From: Candidatus Aminicenantota bacterium
GTDB lineage: Bacteria > Acidobacteriota > Aminicenantia > Aminicenantales > UBA4085
Direction of reading: 5' to 3'
Length of the DNA: 50,495 nucleotides
Assembly (NCBI GenBank): GCA_026393895.1
Contig: JAPKZG010000005.1
Location: forward strand, 1 to 50,495
The translations under genes were made by a program, and so were the position numbers. The notes beneath the pieces were generated by a model, which saw nothing but the letters and a program-made list of their open reading frames with translations, was not told the origin of the DNA and did no database searches. Positions 25,600 to 33,020 of this stretch are shown here, piece by piece (positions within the stretch are counted from its first letter, which is position 1; the number at the start of each line of letters is the position of its first letter).

Positions 25600-26444
25600 T
25601 GGGACCGATGTTCGAATCACGTCCCCTTGATTTCCCGCCGTACCGAGGCTTTGTTGCGGCCTCTGACGAGGGAGCGGACCTGGCCGCCGCCCTGAAGGAT
25701 TTCCCGGGACTTCTTCGGTCTCCGACGGCCGAAACGCTCCATGACGGACGGAATAAAATCGTCGCGGTCCGGCTTTCCGCCGACCGGGAAGCGGTCGTGA
25801 AAATATTCGGCGCGCGCGGATTCCATAGATGGAAGACCCTCGTCTTTCCGTCCAAGGGGCTTCGGGCCTGGGCCGGAGCCGTCGCCCTGGAAGGAAAAGG
25901 ATTCGAGACGGCCTCGCCGATCGCCGCCTTCGAACGCCGCCGCGGGATCGCCTCCGAAAGCGTTTTCGTGGCCGAACGCGTGCGCGGTGGGCGGGAAATA
26001 CGGGAACTCTTCCGGGAATCCCCGGAACCCGCCCTGCGGCGTTTGATCGTCGACCTGGCTCCGCTCCTTGCCCGACTGCACCAGGCCGGACTCGTCCATC
26101 GCGATCTTTCCGACGGAAACGTCCTCGTGTTGGATGAGAAACCGGCCGACTCGGGGGTGTCACCTTCTTTTCCCGGTTTTCATTTTCTTTTTCTCGATAC
26201 GAACCGGGTCCGCCGTCGTTCCCCCAGTTGCTTCGGCCGGGCCCGGAACCTCGTGCGCCTGGGTGTGCCGCCCGCGCTCCGGCCGTTTTTTCTCGACCGG
26301 TACGCTTCGGCCGCGGGCGAAGCGTTTCCCCGGAAACGATTCGGGTTTTATTATCGGGCGGCCAAGCGGTCCTTCGAATTCTGGCTGGTTTTTAAAAAAA
26401 CGTTCCGGCTCCGGACCGTCGCCCGGAAACTCCGGCTTCAATGA
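25599..26444 (+). CDS. WaaP/Kdo-kinase-like lipopolysaccharide kinase
   Basis: A 281-residue protein kinase-fold enzyme. KIVAVRLSADREAVVKIFG supplies the beta3 lysine (about residue 68), the catalytic loop is GLVHRDLSDGNVLVLDEKP near residue 163 (H-R-D-x4-N), and FLFLDTNRVRRR takes the place of the metal-binding DFG strand. These features match the lipopolysaccharide kinase (WaaP/InaA/Kdo kinase) family, which phosphorylates core heptose or Kdo in the cytoplasm. ATG 25599 shares one base with the upstream stop codon. Downstream, a glycosidase-fold protein starts seven bases later. The acceptor sugar is unknown; a protein substrate cannot be excluded. Confidence 0.8.
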   Translation: MGPMFESRPLDFPPYRGFVAASDEGADLAAALKDFPGLLRSPTAETLHDGRNKIVAVRLSADREAVVKIFGARGFHRWKTLVFPSKGLRAWAGAVALEGKGFETASPIAAFERRRGIASESVFVAERVRGGREIRELFRESPEPALRRLIVDLAPLLARLHQAGLVHRDLSDGNVLVLDEKPADSGVSPSFPGFHFLFLDTNRVRRRSPSCFGRARNLVRLGVPPALRPFFLDRYASAAGEAFPRKRFGFYYRAAKRSFEFWLVFKKTFRLRTVARKLRLQ

Positions 26445-26451
26445 GACGATC

Positions 26452-27774
26452 ATGAGTTTTAAATTCGAGTGGAACGAGCCGGCCGACCAACCGCATAACG
26501 TCGCGCCGCGGACCGAGCGGACGCGGCATCATATCTGCCGCTGGCCGACGTATCTGGCGCTTCTCGGCTCCAACCTGGTCTGGGCGCCCCGCGTATTTTG
26601 GCGATACCAAGCGATCCGCCGCCGGATGTACCGGCGCCTGGTGGATATTACGCCGGAGATGTTCGGGCTGGCCGTTTCGCCGCGATTCGGCCGCCCGGAC
26701 GAGACCGAACAGATCGTCGACTTGCTCCACGAAACCGGCGTCCGCCAGGTGCTGTTTCGCCTTCCGTCGTGGGAAAAGAACCGGCTCGGCGAATATGAAG
26801 ATTTCGTCCTCCGCCTTCACAACGAAGGATACGGCCTGGCGGCCGCCCTGCTGCAACGGCGCGAGGACGTGTTTGAGGCCGGCGCCTGGACGGATTTTTT
26901 GACGGCCGCATTCAACCGCCTCGGCCCGGCCTGTCCCTATTTCGAAATCGGGCACGCTTGGAATCGGACGAAATGGGGAGTCTGGGACCATCGGGAATAT
27001 CTCCGGCTCGCCCGGGCGGCCGTGTCCGCCCGCGACCGGATCGGCTGGAAATTCATCAAGCTCGTCGGGCCGGCGGTCATCGATTTTGAATTTCATCTCT
27101 ATCCGCCCGTCCTGCGTTCGGTCGAATTCGACGTGATCAGCTCGCTCCTTTACGTCGACCGCGTCGGCGCTCCGGAGAACGCCCAATACGGATTCACGGC
27201 GGCGAAAAAAATCGCCCTGTTCAAGACCTACGCCGACCTGCTGACTCCGGTCGACACGCCCGCGTGGATCACGGAGTTCAACTGGCCCCTGGAGAATACG
27301 GGGGCCTGGTCGCCGGCCTCCGGCAAACCCAACGTCAGCGAGGACATCCAGGCGGATTTTCTCGTACGGTATTACGCGATCGCCCTGACGAGCGGGTTGA
27401 TCGACCGCGCTTACTGGTGGCAAATGGTCGCTCCCGGATACGGACTAGTCGACAGTCGCGAAACGCCCTGGCGAAAACGGCCGAGTTTTGCCGCCTTCGC
27501 CTTCATGGTTTCCATGCTTTCCGGAAGCGCCTTTATCGGCAAAGAAGAGACGACGTTGGCCGGCGAGAAAGCCGGTTCCGGCGACGAGGTTTATCATTTC
27601 CGGAAGGGCGACCGGGAGTTCGCCCTCGTTTGGACGCTCGGGGGAACGCGCCGCCGGTCGTTCGGACGGACGATCGGCGTTGTCCTGGATCGGAGCGGAA
27701 CACCCGCCGCCTGGGATCGCGACGGCGGGGTCGTTCATCTTGACGGGAGTCCCCGGTATGTCATCTTCGAGTAA
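26452..27774 (+). CDS. Cytoplasmic glycoside-hydrolase-fold (clan A-like) protein of unknown role
   Basis: A 440-residue protein without a signal peptide. From about residue 85 it looks like a TIM barrel of clan GH-A (GH5/GH39-like). The expected nucleophile strand is clear, TPAWITEFNWPLENTG near residue 272. At the acid/base strand, however, it reads FEIGHAWNRTKWGVWDH, where clan members have N-E (as in FEIGNEWN), so the catalytic Glu seems replaced by Ala. The C-terminal 90 residues look beta-rich. An aromatic N-terminal segment (YLALLGSNLVWAPRVFWRY) may touch the membrane. It sits between an LPS-kinase-like gene and a methyltransferase gene and overlaps the latter by 17 bases. Hydrolysis is doubtful; sugar binding or transferase activity are alternatives. 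Confidence 0.55.
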   Translation: MSFKFEWNEPADQPHNVAPRTERTRHHICRWPTYLALLGSNLVWAPRVFWRYQAIRRRMYRRLVDITPEMFGLAVSPRFGRPDETEQIVDLLHETGVRQVLFRLPSWEKNRLGEYEDFVLRLHNEGYGLAAALLQRREDVFEAGAWTDFLTAAFNRLGPACPYFEIGHAWNRTKWGVWDHREYLRLARAAVSARDRIGWKFIKLVGPAVIDFEFHLYPPVLRSVEFDVISSLLYVDRVGAPENAQYGFTAAKKIALFKTYADLLTPVDTPAWITEFNWPLENTGAWSPASGKPNVSEDIQADFLVRYYAIALTSGLIDRAYWWQMVAPGYGLVDSRETPWRKRPSFAAFAFMVSMLSGSAFIGKEETTLAGEKAGSGDEVYHFRKGDREFALVWTLGGTRRRSFGRTIGVVLDRSGTPAAWDRDGGVVHLDGSPRYVIFE

Positions 27775-28513
27775 ATTCACGCGGACGGGCGTGCGCGATT
27801 ACGAAAAGCGCCGCTATCGCGGGTTCGACCAGAGGATTGTCCATGCCCGGGAGATGAGATTGATCCGGAAAATGCTTGCTCTGGCCGAGGCCGGCTGCGC
27901 CAGCCGCGCCGACCGGGTCGGCCAACCCGGTCGGCGCGGAAGGTGGTTGGCCCTCGACCTGCCCTGCGGATACGGCCGATTCACTCCGATGCTTCAGGAG
28001 CGAGGCTTCGACGTCGTCAGCGCCGATCTTTCGTTCGAGATGGCCCGGCGTGCGGCGGAAAACGCGGCGGAACTGACGAAGGCTTCCGGCGGCCGGACGC
28101 CGCGGGACAAATCCGGACCCGGGACCTGGTTCCCGGCTCTTGCGGCCAACGCCGACTGTCTTCCGTTTCAAGCCGGAGTCTTTGATCTCGTTTTTTCCAT
28201 CCGTTTCTTTCACCATGTCCACGCGCCGGAGGACCGGGCGGCGATTCTCCGGGAATTCCACCGGGCCTCATCGGGGTACGTTGTTGCCTCCTTCTACCGG
28301 GCGAACGGCTTGCACGCGGTTCAACGCCGTCTCCGCCGCTTCTTTGGAAAGAGCCGGACGAACATCAAGATGGTCGGGGCCGGGGTTTTTGAAAAAGCCG
28401 CCGAGGAAGCCGGTTTCGAAGTCGTCCGCGTCCTCCCGCTTTTCCGCGGACTTCACGCCTATCACCTGGTCTTATTAAAGAGGGGACAGGTTTTTGACCT
28501 GTCCCCTCTTTAA
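27758..28513 (+). CDS. Class I SAM-dependent methyltransferase (ends in a palindrome)
   Basis: A 251-residue class I methyltransferase: motif I is LALDLPCGYGRFTPML near residue 64, followed by VVSADLSFEMARRA, NADCLPFQAGVFDLVFSIRF (motif II) and AILREFHRASSGYVVASFYR. The substrate is unknown; a sugar or lipid of the LPS core is suggested by context. Its start lies inside the previous gene (17-base overlap). Two features are odd. A perfect 15-bp inverted repeat (27904-27918 and 27925-27939) lies in frame just before motif I and encodes a basic R/G-rich insert. The last dozen residues (LLKRGQVFDLSPL) and stop are encoded by the palindrome at 28471-28517. Confidence 0.8.
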   Translation: MSSSSKFTRTGVRDYEKRRYRGFDQRIVHAREMRLIRKMLALAEAGCASRADRVGQPGRRGRWLALDLPCGYGRFTPMLQERGFDVVSADLSFEMARRAAENAAELTKASGGRTPRDKSGPGTWFPALAANADCLPFQAGVFDLVFSIRFFHHVHAPEDRAAILREFHRASSGYVVASFYRANGLHAVQRRLRRFFGKSRTNIKMVGAGVFEKAAEEAGFEVVRVLPLFRGLHAYHLVLLKRGQVFDLSPL

Positions 28514-28517
28514 TAAG
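28471..28517. repeat. Perfect 21-bp palindrome with GGGGACAGGT core
   Basis: Arms at 28471-28491 and 28497-28517 are perfectly complementary around a 5-base loop. The core GGGGACAGGT is shared with the repeats at 24315 and 37328. It overlaps the 3' end of the methyltransferase gene and lies 9 bases from the stop of the convergent outer-membrane protein gene, so it may also terminate transcription both ways. Confidence 0.8.
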
Positions 28518-28525
28518 CCGTTAGT

Positions 28526-29887
28526 CTAGAACTTATACTTGAAACCAACTCTCAACGAAAGGCCCGAAAGGTCCAAGCTCGCTTCCTTGGCGTTCTCCAC
28601 GCCGCTTTCGAGAGGTTTTTTATCCCGGATGAAAACCAGGCTATACGCGGTCGGACTCGAATTCCGGGCGTCATAGGCGTAAAGCTTGCCTGTCTCGACA
28701 TACGGCTCGGCGGAATTATTCTCGTCCCGGAAGGTATCGGTCCCGGAGAAGCCGGAAATTTTCGCGTACCGGCCGCTTATTTCGGCCGTCAGGTAAAAGT
28801 GGCGGGCGAGGGACAAATCGACTCCGATTCCCCCCAGAAGCCCCGCGCCGCCGGCGTTTGCCTCGCCCTGCCAGTCGCGCAGGGTATCTCCGTGGGCGAA
28901 GACGTAGCGGTATTTCGCCCGGGCGAAGAAATAGCCGACTCCGGCCTTGATATAGACGAAGTCCAGGGGATAATAAACGAGCGAGACGTGGACGGGAAGC
29001 GCGGAAAAAGCGGGCTTGACTGTGAACGAGGCCGGAATTTCCGCGTCCCCGGAGAACGCGAGCGCGCTTTCCTTCTCGGCGCGCAGATACTCGGCTCCCA
29101 CGGCGATCCTGAATCCGGGGACGATCGAGAGGCCGAGCTCGCCGCCGAATTGCAGACCGGTCCGGACGGGGGCCACGGCCGAATCGGCGGTCCGGTTGAG
29201 TTGGGCCGCATAATAATCCGCCAGGCCTTCCGCGCCGGCGTTTAAATCGCCGACCGCCGTCAACCCTCCGCCGCCCCAAAGGAAGACATAGGCGGGGCTT
29301 TCGGCGGCCGCGTCGGCCAGGATTTCCTGCGTCGCTTCATAGACGGCGGGTTTTTTTTTGACGGGCTTGATCTCCTCCGTCTTCGGCGCCGGAATCGCGG
29401 CGGGCGGCGTCGTTTCCTGCGTTTTTTCGACCGGCGGAGGCGCGACCGGGGCGGGAACGGACGCTTCGGCGGGAATTTCCTCGAGCACCTCAACAAGGCT
29501 TTCGTGCACGTAGCCCGAAACCGTTCCGGTCTCGTCCGGTTCGATTTTGACCAGGAACCATTCCCCTTCCTTGAGTTCGGCTTCGAGGATCGTGCTTTCG
29601 GGGAATTGGCGGACGATGTTGCTCCCGATGAACGGCTTGACCCGGACGTTGGCGATCTCGGCCGTGACTTTGAGTTTGATCCCCTTCGCGGAATTCCCCG
29701 GTTGTTCGTCCAGGGACGTTGAAAGAATACCCCGCTCCGGGGACGGGCGCTCCGAATCTTGCCGGAGATCGGTCCCGGCGTCGAAATGCTTGGGAGTTTC
29801 CGTGACGGGTGATCCGAACGCGGCCGCCGCAACGACCAGAATCCCCAGTGAGGCTATCAGAAAGAGGCGGCATCTTTGATGGGTCAT
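28526..29887 (-). CDS. SH3b-domain plus outer-membrane beta-barrel protein
   Basis: A 453-residue exported protein. A signal peptide (residues 1 to about 25, ending AAAFGS) is followed by an SH3b-like domain (KLKVTAEIANVRVKPFIGSN through SGYVHESLVEVL, residues about 70-135). A Pro/Lys-rich linker (about 140-190) comes next, then a C-terminal beta-barrel-like region full of alternating strands, for example PVHVSLVYYPLDFVYIKAGV, ending LRVGFKYKF with a terminal aromatic residue. That ending is typical of BAM-assembled barrels. The SH3b part suggests peptidoglycan contact, so the protein may bridge wall and outer membrane. Its gene is convergent with the methyltransferase gene, separated by the palindrome. 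No specific function is known to me. Confidence 0.75.
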   Translation of the reverse strand: MTHQRCRLFLIASLGILVVAAAAFGSPVTETPKHFDAGTDLRQDSERPSPERGILSTSLDEQPGNSAKGIKLKVTAEIANVRVKPFIGSNIVRQFPESTILEAELKEGEWFLVKIEPDETGTVSGYVHESLVEVLEEIPAEASVPAPVAPPPVEKTQETTPPAAIPAPKTEEIKPVKKKPAVYEATQEILADAAAESPAYVFLWGGGGLTAVGDLNAGAEGLADYYAAQLNRTADSAVAPVRTGLQFGGELGLSIVPGFRIAVGAEYLRAEKESALAFSGDAEIPASFTVKPAFSALPVHVSLVYYPLDFVYIKAGVGYFFARAKYRYVFAHGDTLRDWQGEANAGGAGLLGGIGVDLSLARHFYLTAEISGRYAKISGFSGTDTFRDENNSAEPYVETGKLYAYDARNSSPTAYSLVFIRDKKPLESGVENAKEASLDLSGLSLRVGFKYKF

Positions 29888-29955
29888 ATCGTACCTCTGT
29901 TCGGAGATTTCCCTCAGTATATCACGATCGGAAAAAAGCGGGCAGGTGGAAAGGG

Positions 29956-30891
29956 TTAAAAAATCAGCTTGATCCCGCCGGCGATCTGGATGAACGACGG
30001 GTCGACCGTTAAGGGAGTCGTCTCCCGTTCGTTTTGCGCGGCCGCCTCCTCGCCGAAATCGTATGCGGCGATTTTGCCGAACATGCCGTCATAAACGCCC
30101 GGCGTCCAGGTCCAGGAAAAATTTTTCCGCGGGGCGTAGTAATAGCGGCCTTCGACGACGAGGGCGAGCGACGGCGAAAGGCGGATATCAAGGCCGACGG
30201 CCGCCGTCGCGCCGAGGGAAATCCAGGTGACGTCCTCGACCCGGACCGGGACGATGATCCCGTCCGTTTTTTCGTCCCGGATCAAACCCGCGCCCGCCTG
30301 ACTCGCCGTCAAAACCGAATTGAAGGAGAGCGCCGGTCCGGCGGCCAGGTGGGCCTGAAGAGTTTTCCTCCCGAAAGGGAATTCGATTTTGTTGAAGAAA
30401 CAGATAAAAAGCGGAACGGCCGTCAGCTCCCCCTCGCCCCGTCCGTCGACGACGGCGGCGGACGGCGCGCCTCCGGAAGAATTCCATTCAAAATGACCGG
30501 AGCTTTCGAGGCCGGCCTTGAGATAACCGAATCCGGCCTGGATTCCAATGCCGCTCGGGAGAAAAAACGTCGCCGTCGCTCCGGCGAATATGTCGGGAGA
30601 GGAGGTCGTTTGGATCCTGTTTGCGGCCGTCACCGACAGCCCCGAAGCCGAACCGGATTCGGCATAATGCAGGGTCGTCCACTTGGCGACGGGGATGCCG
30701 AGTCCGCCATACAGAACGATTTCCACTCGTTCCCAGAGTTTGGGAGGAGCGTAAGGGGACGAACCCGGAGCGGGGATTTGTCCCCGCCGTTGGTCTTGCC
30801 CGCGGGTCTGGCCGTAAAAGGAAGCCGGGCCGACCGCCAGCCCGAGGACCAGGACCATTCCGAAGATGAAAGGCCGTCTTTTTTTTATCAT
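29956..30891 (-). CDS. Outer-membrane beta-barrel protein, hypothetical
   Basis: A 311-residue protein with a signal peptide (KKRRPFIFGMVLVLGLAVGP, cleaved near residue 27) followed by alternating strands such as VEIVLYGGLGIPVAKW, IQAGFGYLKAGLESSG and SLALVVEGRYYYAPRK, and a terminal IQIAGGIKLIF. This is the OprF/OmpW-like or DUF-type barrel pattern. ATG 30891 is chosen over an upstream ATG at 30930 because the signal sequence starts there. It resembles the preceding minus-strand barrel in general plan and may be co-transcribed with it (68-base gap). Role unknown. Confidence 0.65.
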   Translation of the reverse strand: MIKKRRPFIFGMVLVLGLAVGPASFYGQTRGQDQRRGQIPAPGSSPYAPPKLWERVEIVLYGGLGIPVAKWTTLHYAESGSASGLSVTAANRIQTTSSPDIFAGATATFFLPSGIGIQAGFGYLKAGLESSGHFEWNSSGGAPSAAVVDGRGEGELTAVPLFICFFNKIEFPFGRKTLQAHLAAGPALSFNSVLTASQAGAGLIRDEKTDGIIVPVRVEDVTWISLGATAAVGLDIRLSPSLALVVEGRYYYAPRKNFSWTWTPGVYDGMFGKIAAYDFGEEAAAQNERETTPLTVDPSFIQIAGGIKLIF

Positions 30892-30971
30892 CCGTTCGAA
30901 TTTATAACATCTCAGGGGGCTTTCGGGCAAATTCGCCCCGTCACCCCCGTCGGCGACCGTCCCGAATTTGC

Positions 30972-31000
30972 TTGATGCGCGGGGCTGAAATGATGTAAAT
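30972..31000 (+). promoter_or_regulatory. Possible promoter of the DUF1573 gene
   Basis: TTGATG at 30972-30977 and GTAAAT at 30995-31000 with a 17-base spacer, preceding a GGAGG ribosome site and the ATG at 31033. The -10 match is moderate. Confidence 0.35.
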
Positions 31001-31032
31001 TCAACTTAGCCGGCTGATTCACGGAGGTTTCC

Positions 31033-31802
31033 ATGAGACGAATATTCAGGCAGGGCGTCGTCATCGCCGTTTGCGGTGCAGTTCTTCTTGTTTTGGGCGC
31101 CGCCGCGACCAAAGGGCCGAAAATAGTCTTCAAGACGGACAAGTGGGATTTCGGCAAGATCAAGCAAGGCCGGGACGTTACTTATGAGTTTGTCTTTAAC
31201 AACGAGGGCGACGAGGTGCTCCAAATCGGCAACGTCGAATCCTCCTGCGGTTGCACCGCGGCCCTGGTTTCGGAAAAAAAGTCGACCCGGGCAAATCGGG
31301 TAAGATCAAGGTGACCTTCAAATCCACGGGTTACGCGGGCGAGGTCGTCAAATACGTCTACGTCGAATCCAACGATCCAAATGCCAACCGGACCCAGCTC
31401 AAGATCCAGGCGGCCGTGGATGTCCCACCCCAGCCGAAAATCGACCTGGACCGGTATACGTATGACGCGGGGTTGATCGTCGAAGGCGAGACCCTCGAAA
31501 CCGCCGTCGTCGTCAAGAATCGCGGGGAGCTCGAGCTCTCGTTCGAATGCGCGCTTCCCGGCTCGGTCTTTGAAGCGAAGGGTAAACCGGCCGTCTTTCC
31601 GATCAAAGTGGCGGCCGGCGGGGAAACGGAAATCACTGTCCGGTTTTCGCTCGCGAACCGGGTAGGGTTTGTTCGCGAATTCATCCTTTTCAAGACCAAC
31701 GATCCGCTCCGGTCGACGATCTCGATGACGCTCAGCGGGTATATCGTAACGAAGCTTCAGCTGAAGCAGATTTTCGAGAAATACAAGTCCATCATCAAAT
31801 AA
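31033..31802 (+). CDS. DUF1573 protein with a one-base frameshift
   Basis: An exported protein: signal peptide (GVVIAVCGAVLLVLGAA), then the DUF1573 domain with WDFGKIKQGRDVTYEFVFNN, IGNVESSCGCTAALVSEKK, and, in the next frame, VDPGKSGKIKVTFKSTGYAG and YVESNDPNANRTQLKI. A second Ig-like segment (about 130 residues) follows. The family is an immunoglobulin-like fold found in periplasmic or surface proteins, with no defined activity. The two frames join exactly at seven A in a row (31274-31280); eight A would restore a single 257-residue protein. GGAGG lies 7 bases before the ATG. The frameshift could be a sequencing error, a real mutation or polymerase slippage on the A tract. Confidence 0.75.
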
Positions 31803-31871
31803 ACCGCCGGACCGGCGGATGACCAGGCCGGGCTGAGAAAAAGCCGGGGCCGGGCCGTCCCTTGAATTGTC

Positions 31872-33020
31872 ATGCCGTTATTCAAGGATGCGCCCGGCCC
31901 GGGGTCTTCTTCCGACCGGCCGGTTTCCTCCAAAATCGCCTTCCTGGCCCTGAATTTGGCCCTTTGGGACCGGTTGGCCTCGATAAAAAAGGTATTGGCG
32001 CGGTTTCCCGACCCTGCCGAAGCGTTTCACGTCACCGCGGGAGAATGGGCGGCGCTCGGGCTCGGATTTTCCGCCGCCGAGCGGCTTTCCTCGCCCGGCC
32101 TTCTCGACCGGGCCGACAAAGAATTTGACAGCTCCAAAGAGAAAGGATATTCTCTCTTGACTCTTGGGGATGTCGAATATCCCTCCCTTCTCCGGGAAAT
32201 ATTCGATCCGCCTTGCGTCCTGTATTGCATCGGACGGACCGACATCCTCGAGAGGCCGGCGGTCGCCCTGGTGGGTTCGCGCCGGCCGACACCGTACGGA
32301 CGGGGCGTGGCCGAGCATTTAGCTCGGGATCTGGCCGAACGCGGGATCGTCATGGTGAGCGGCCTGGCGGTCGGGATCGATGCCGCCGGCCACGAAGGCG
32401 CTCTTAGCGGAGGGCAGACCGTGGCCGTGATGGGATCCGGTCTCGACGTCCCGTACCCGAGGACGAACCGCAAGTTGTTTGACCGGATCGCCGCGGAGGG
32501 GGCCGTGATCTCCGAGTTCCCCCTGGGAACCGACCCGCTCGCGACGAATTTTCCCCGGCGCAACCGGATCATCAGCGGCCTTTCCCGGGCGCTGATCGTG
32601 GTCGAAGCGGCCGAAAAGAGCGGTTCGCTGATTTCGGCCGGTTTCGCCCTCGAACAGGGCCGGGAGGTTTTGGCCGTCCCTGGAAACGTCACGTCCGAGG
32701 TGAGCCGCGGGACGAACGGCCTGATCAAGGCCGGGGCGAAACTCGTGGAGAACTGGATGGACGTGGCCGAGGAACTGCCGAGCCCGTTTCGGGAGGCCCT
32801 GTTGGCCCAACAACCGGGCGAGACGGCGCCCCTGCCGCTGCTTTCCGACGCGGAAGCGGCCGTTTGGGGTCTTCTTTCGCCCGACGTCCCGGCGCACGTG
32901 GACGAATTGCTGGAACGGACGGAGTTTTCGATCTCGGAACTCCTGACGATATTGCTCGAACTGGAAATTAAAGGCGTCGCCGCCGAAGTCTCCGGGAAGC
33001 GTTATTTGAGGAGAATGTGA
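31872..33020 (+). CDS. dprA: DNA processing protein DprA/Smf
   Basis: A 382-residue DprA. The Rossmann core shows VALVGSRRPTPYGRGVAEHL near residue 137, VSGLAVGIDAAGHEGAL, AVMGSGLDVPYPRTN and NFPRRNRIISGLS. A C-terminal winged-helix-like domain ends in LLELEIKGVAAEVSGKRYL. DprA loads RecA on incoming single-stranded DNA during natural transformation. Its stop overlaps the topA start by one base, an arrangement seen in many bacteria. A ComEA-like gene lies 4.5 kb downstream, so at least two transformation genes are present. The ATG has no strong ribosome site; the start is moderately certain. Confidence 0.92.
   Translation: MPLFKDAPGPGSSSDRPVSSKIAFLALNLALWDRLASIKKVLARFPDPAEAFHVTAGEWAALGLGFSAAERLSSPGLLDRADKEFDSSKEKGYSLLTLGDVEYPSLLREIFDPPCVLYCIGRTDILERPAVALVGSRRPTPYGRGVAEHLARDLAERGIVMVSGLAVGIDAAGHEGALSGGQTVAVMGSGLDVPYPRTNRKLFDRIAAEGAVISEFPLGTDPLATNFPRRNRIISGLSRALIVVEAAEKSGSLISAGFALEQGREVLAVPGNVTSEVSRGTNGLIKAGAKLVENWMDVAEELPSPFREALLAQQPGETAPLPLLSDAEAAVWGLLSPDVPAHVDELLERTEFSISELLTILLELEIKGVAAEVSGKRYLRRM

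Noticed and set aside
24391-26163. A 590-codon minus-strand frame opposite the GT4 and kinase genes
   Set aside because: Composition is that of a shadow (very Arg/Gly/Pro-rich), and it runs through two recognisable plus-strand genes.
25596-26444. TTG start one codon upstream of the WaaP-like kinase ATG
   Set aside because: The ATG at 25599 overlaps the upstream stop in the common TGATG form and gives a normal start.
30034-30975. A 313-codon plus-strand frame opposite an outer-membrane barrel gene
   Set aside because: Arg/Gly-rich shadow; the minus frame has a signal peptide and barrel-like ending.
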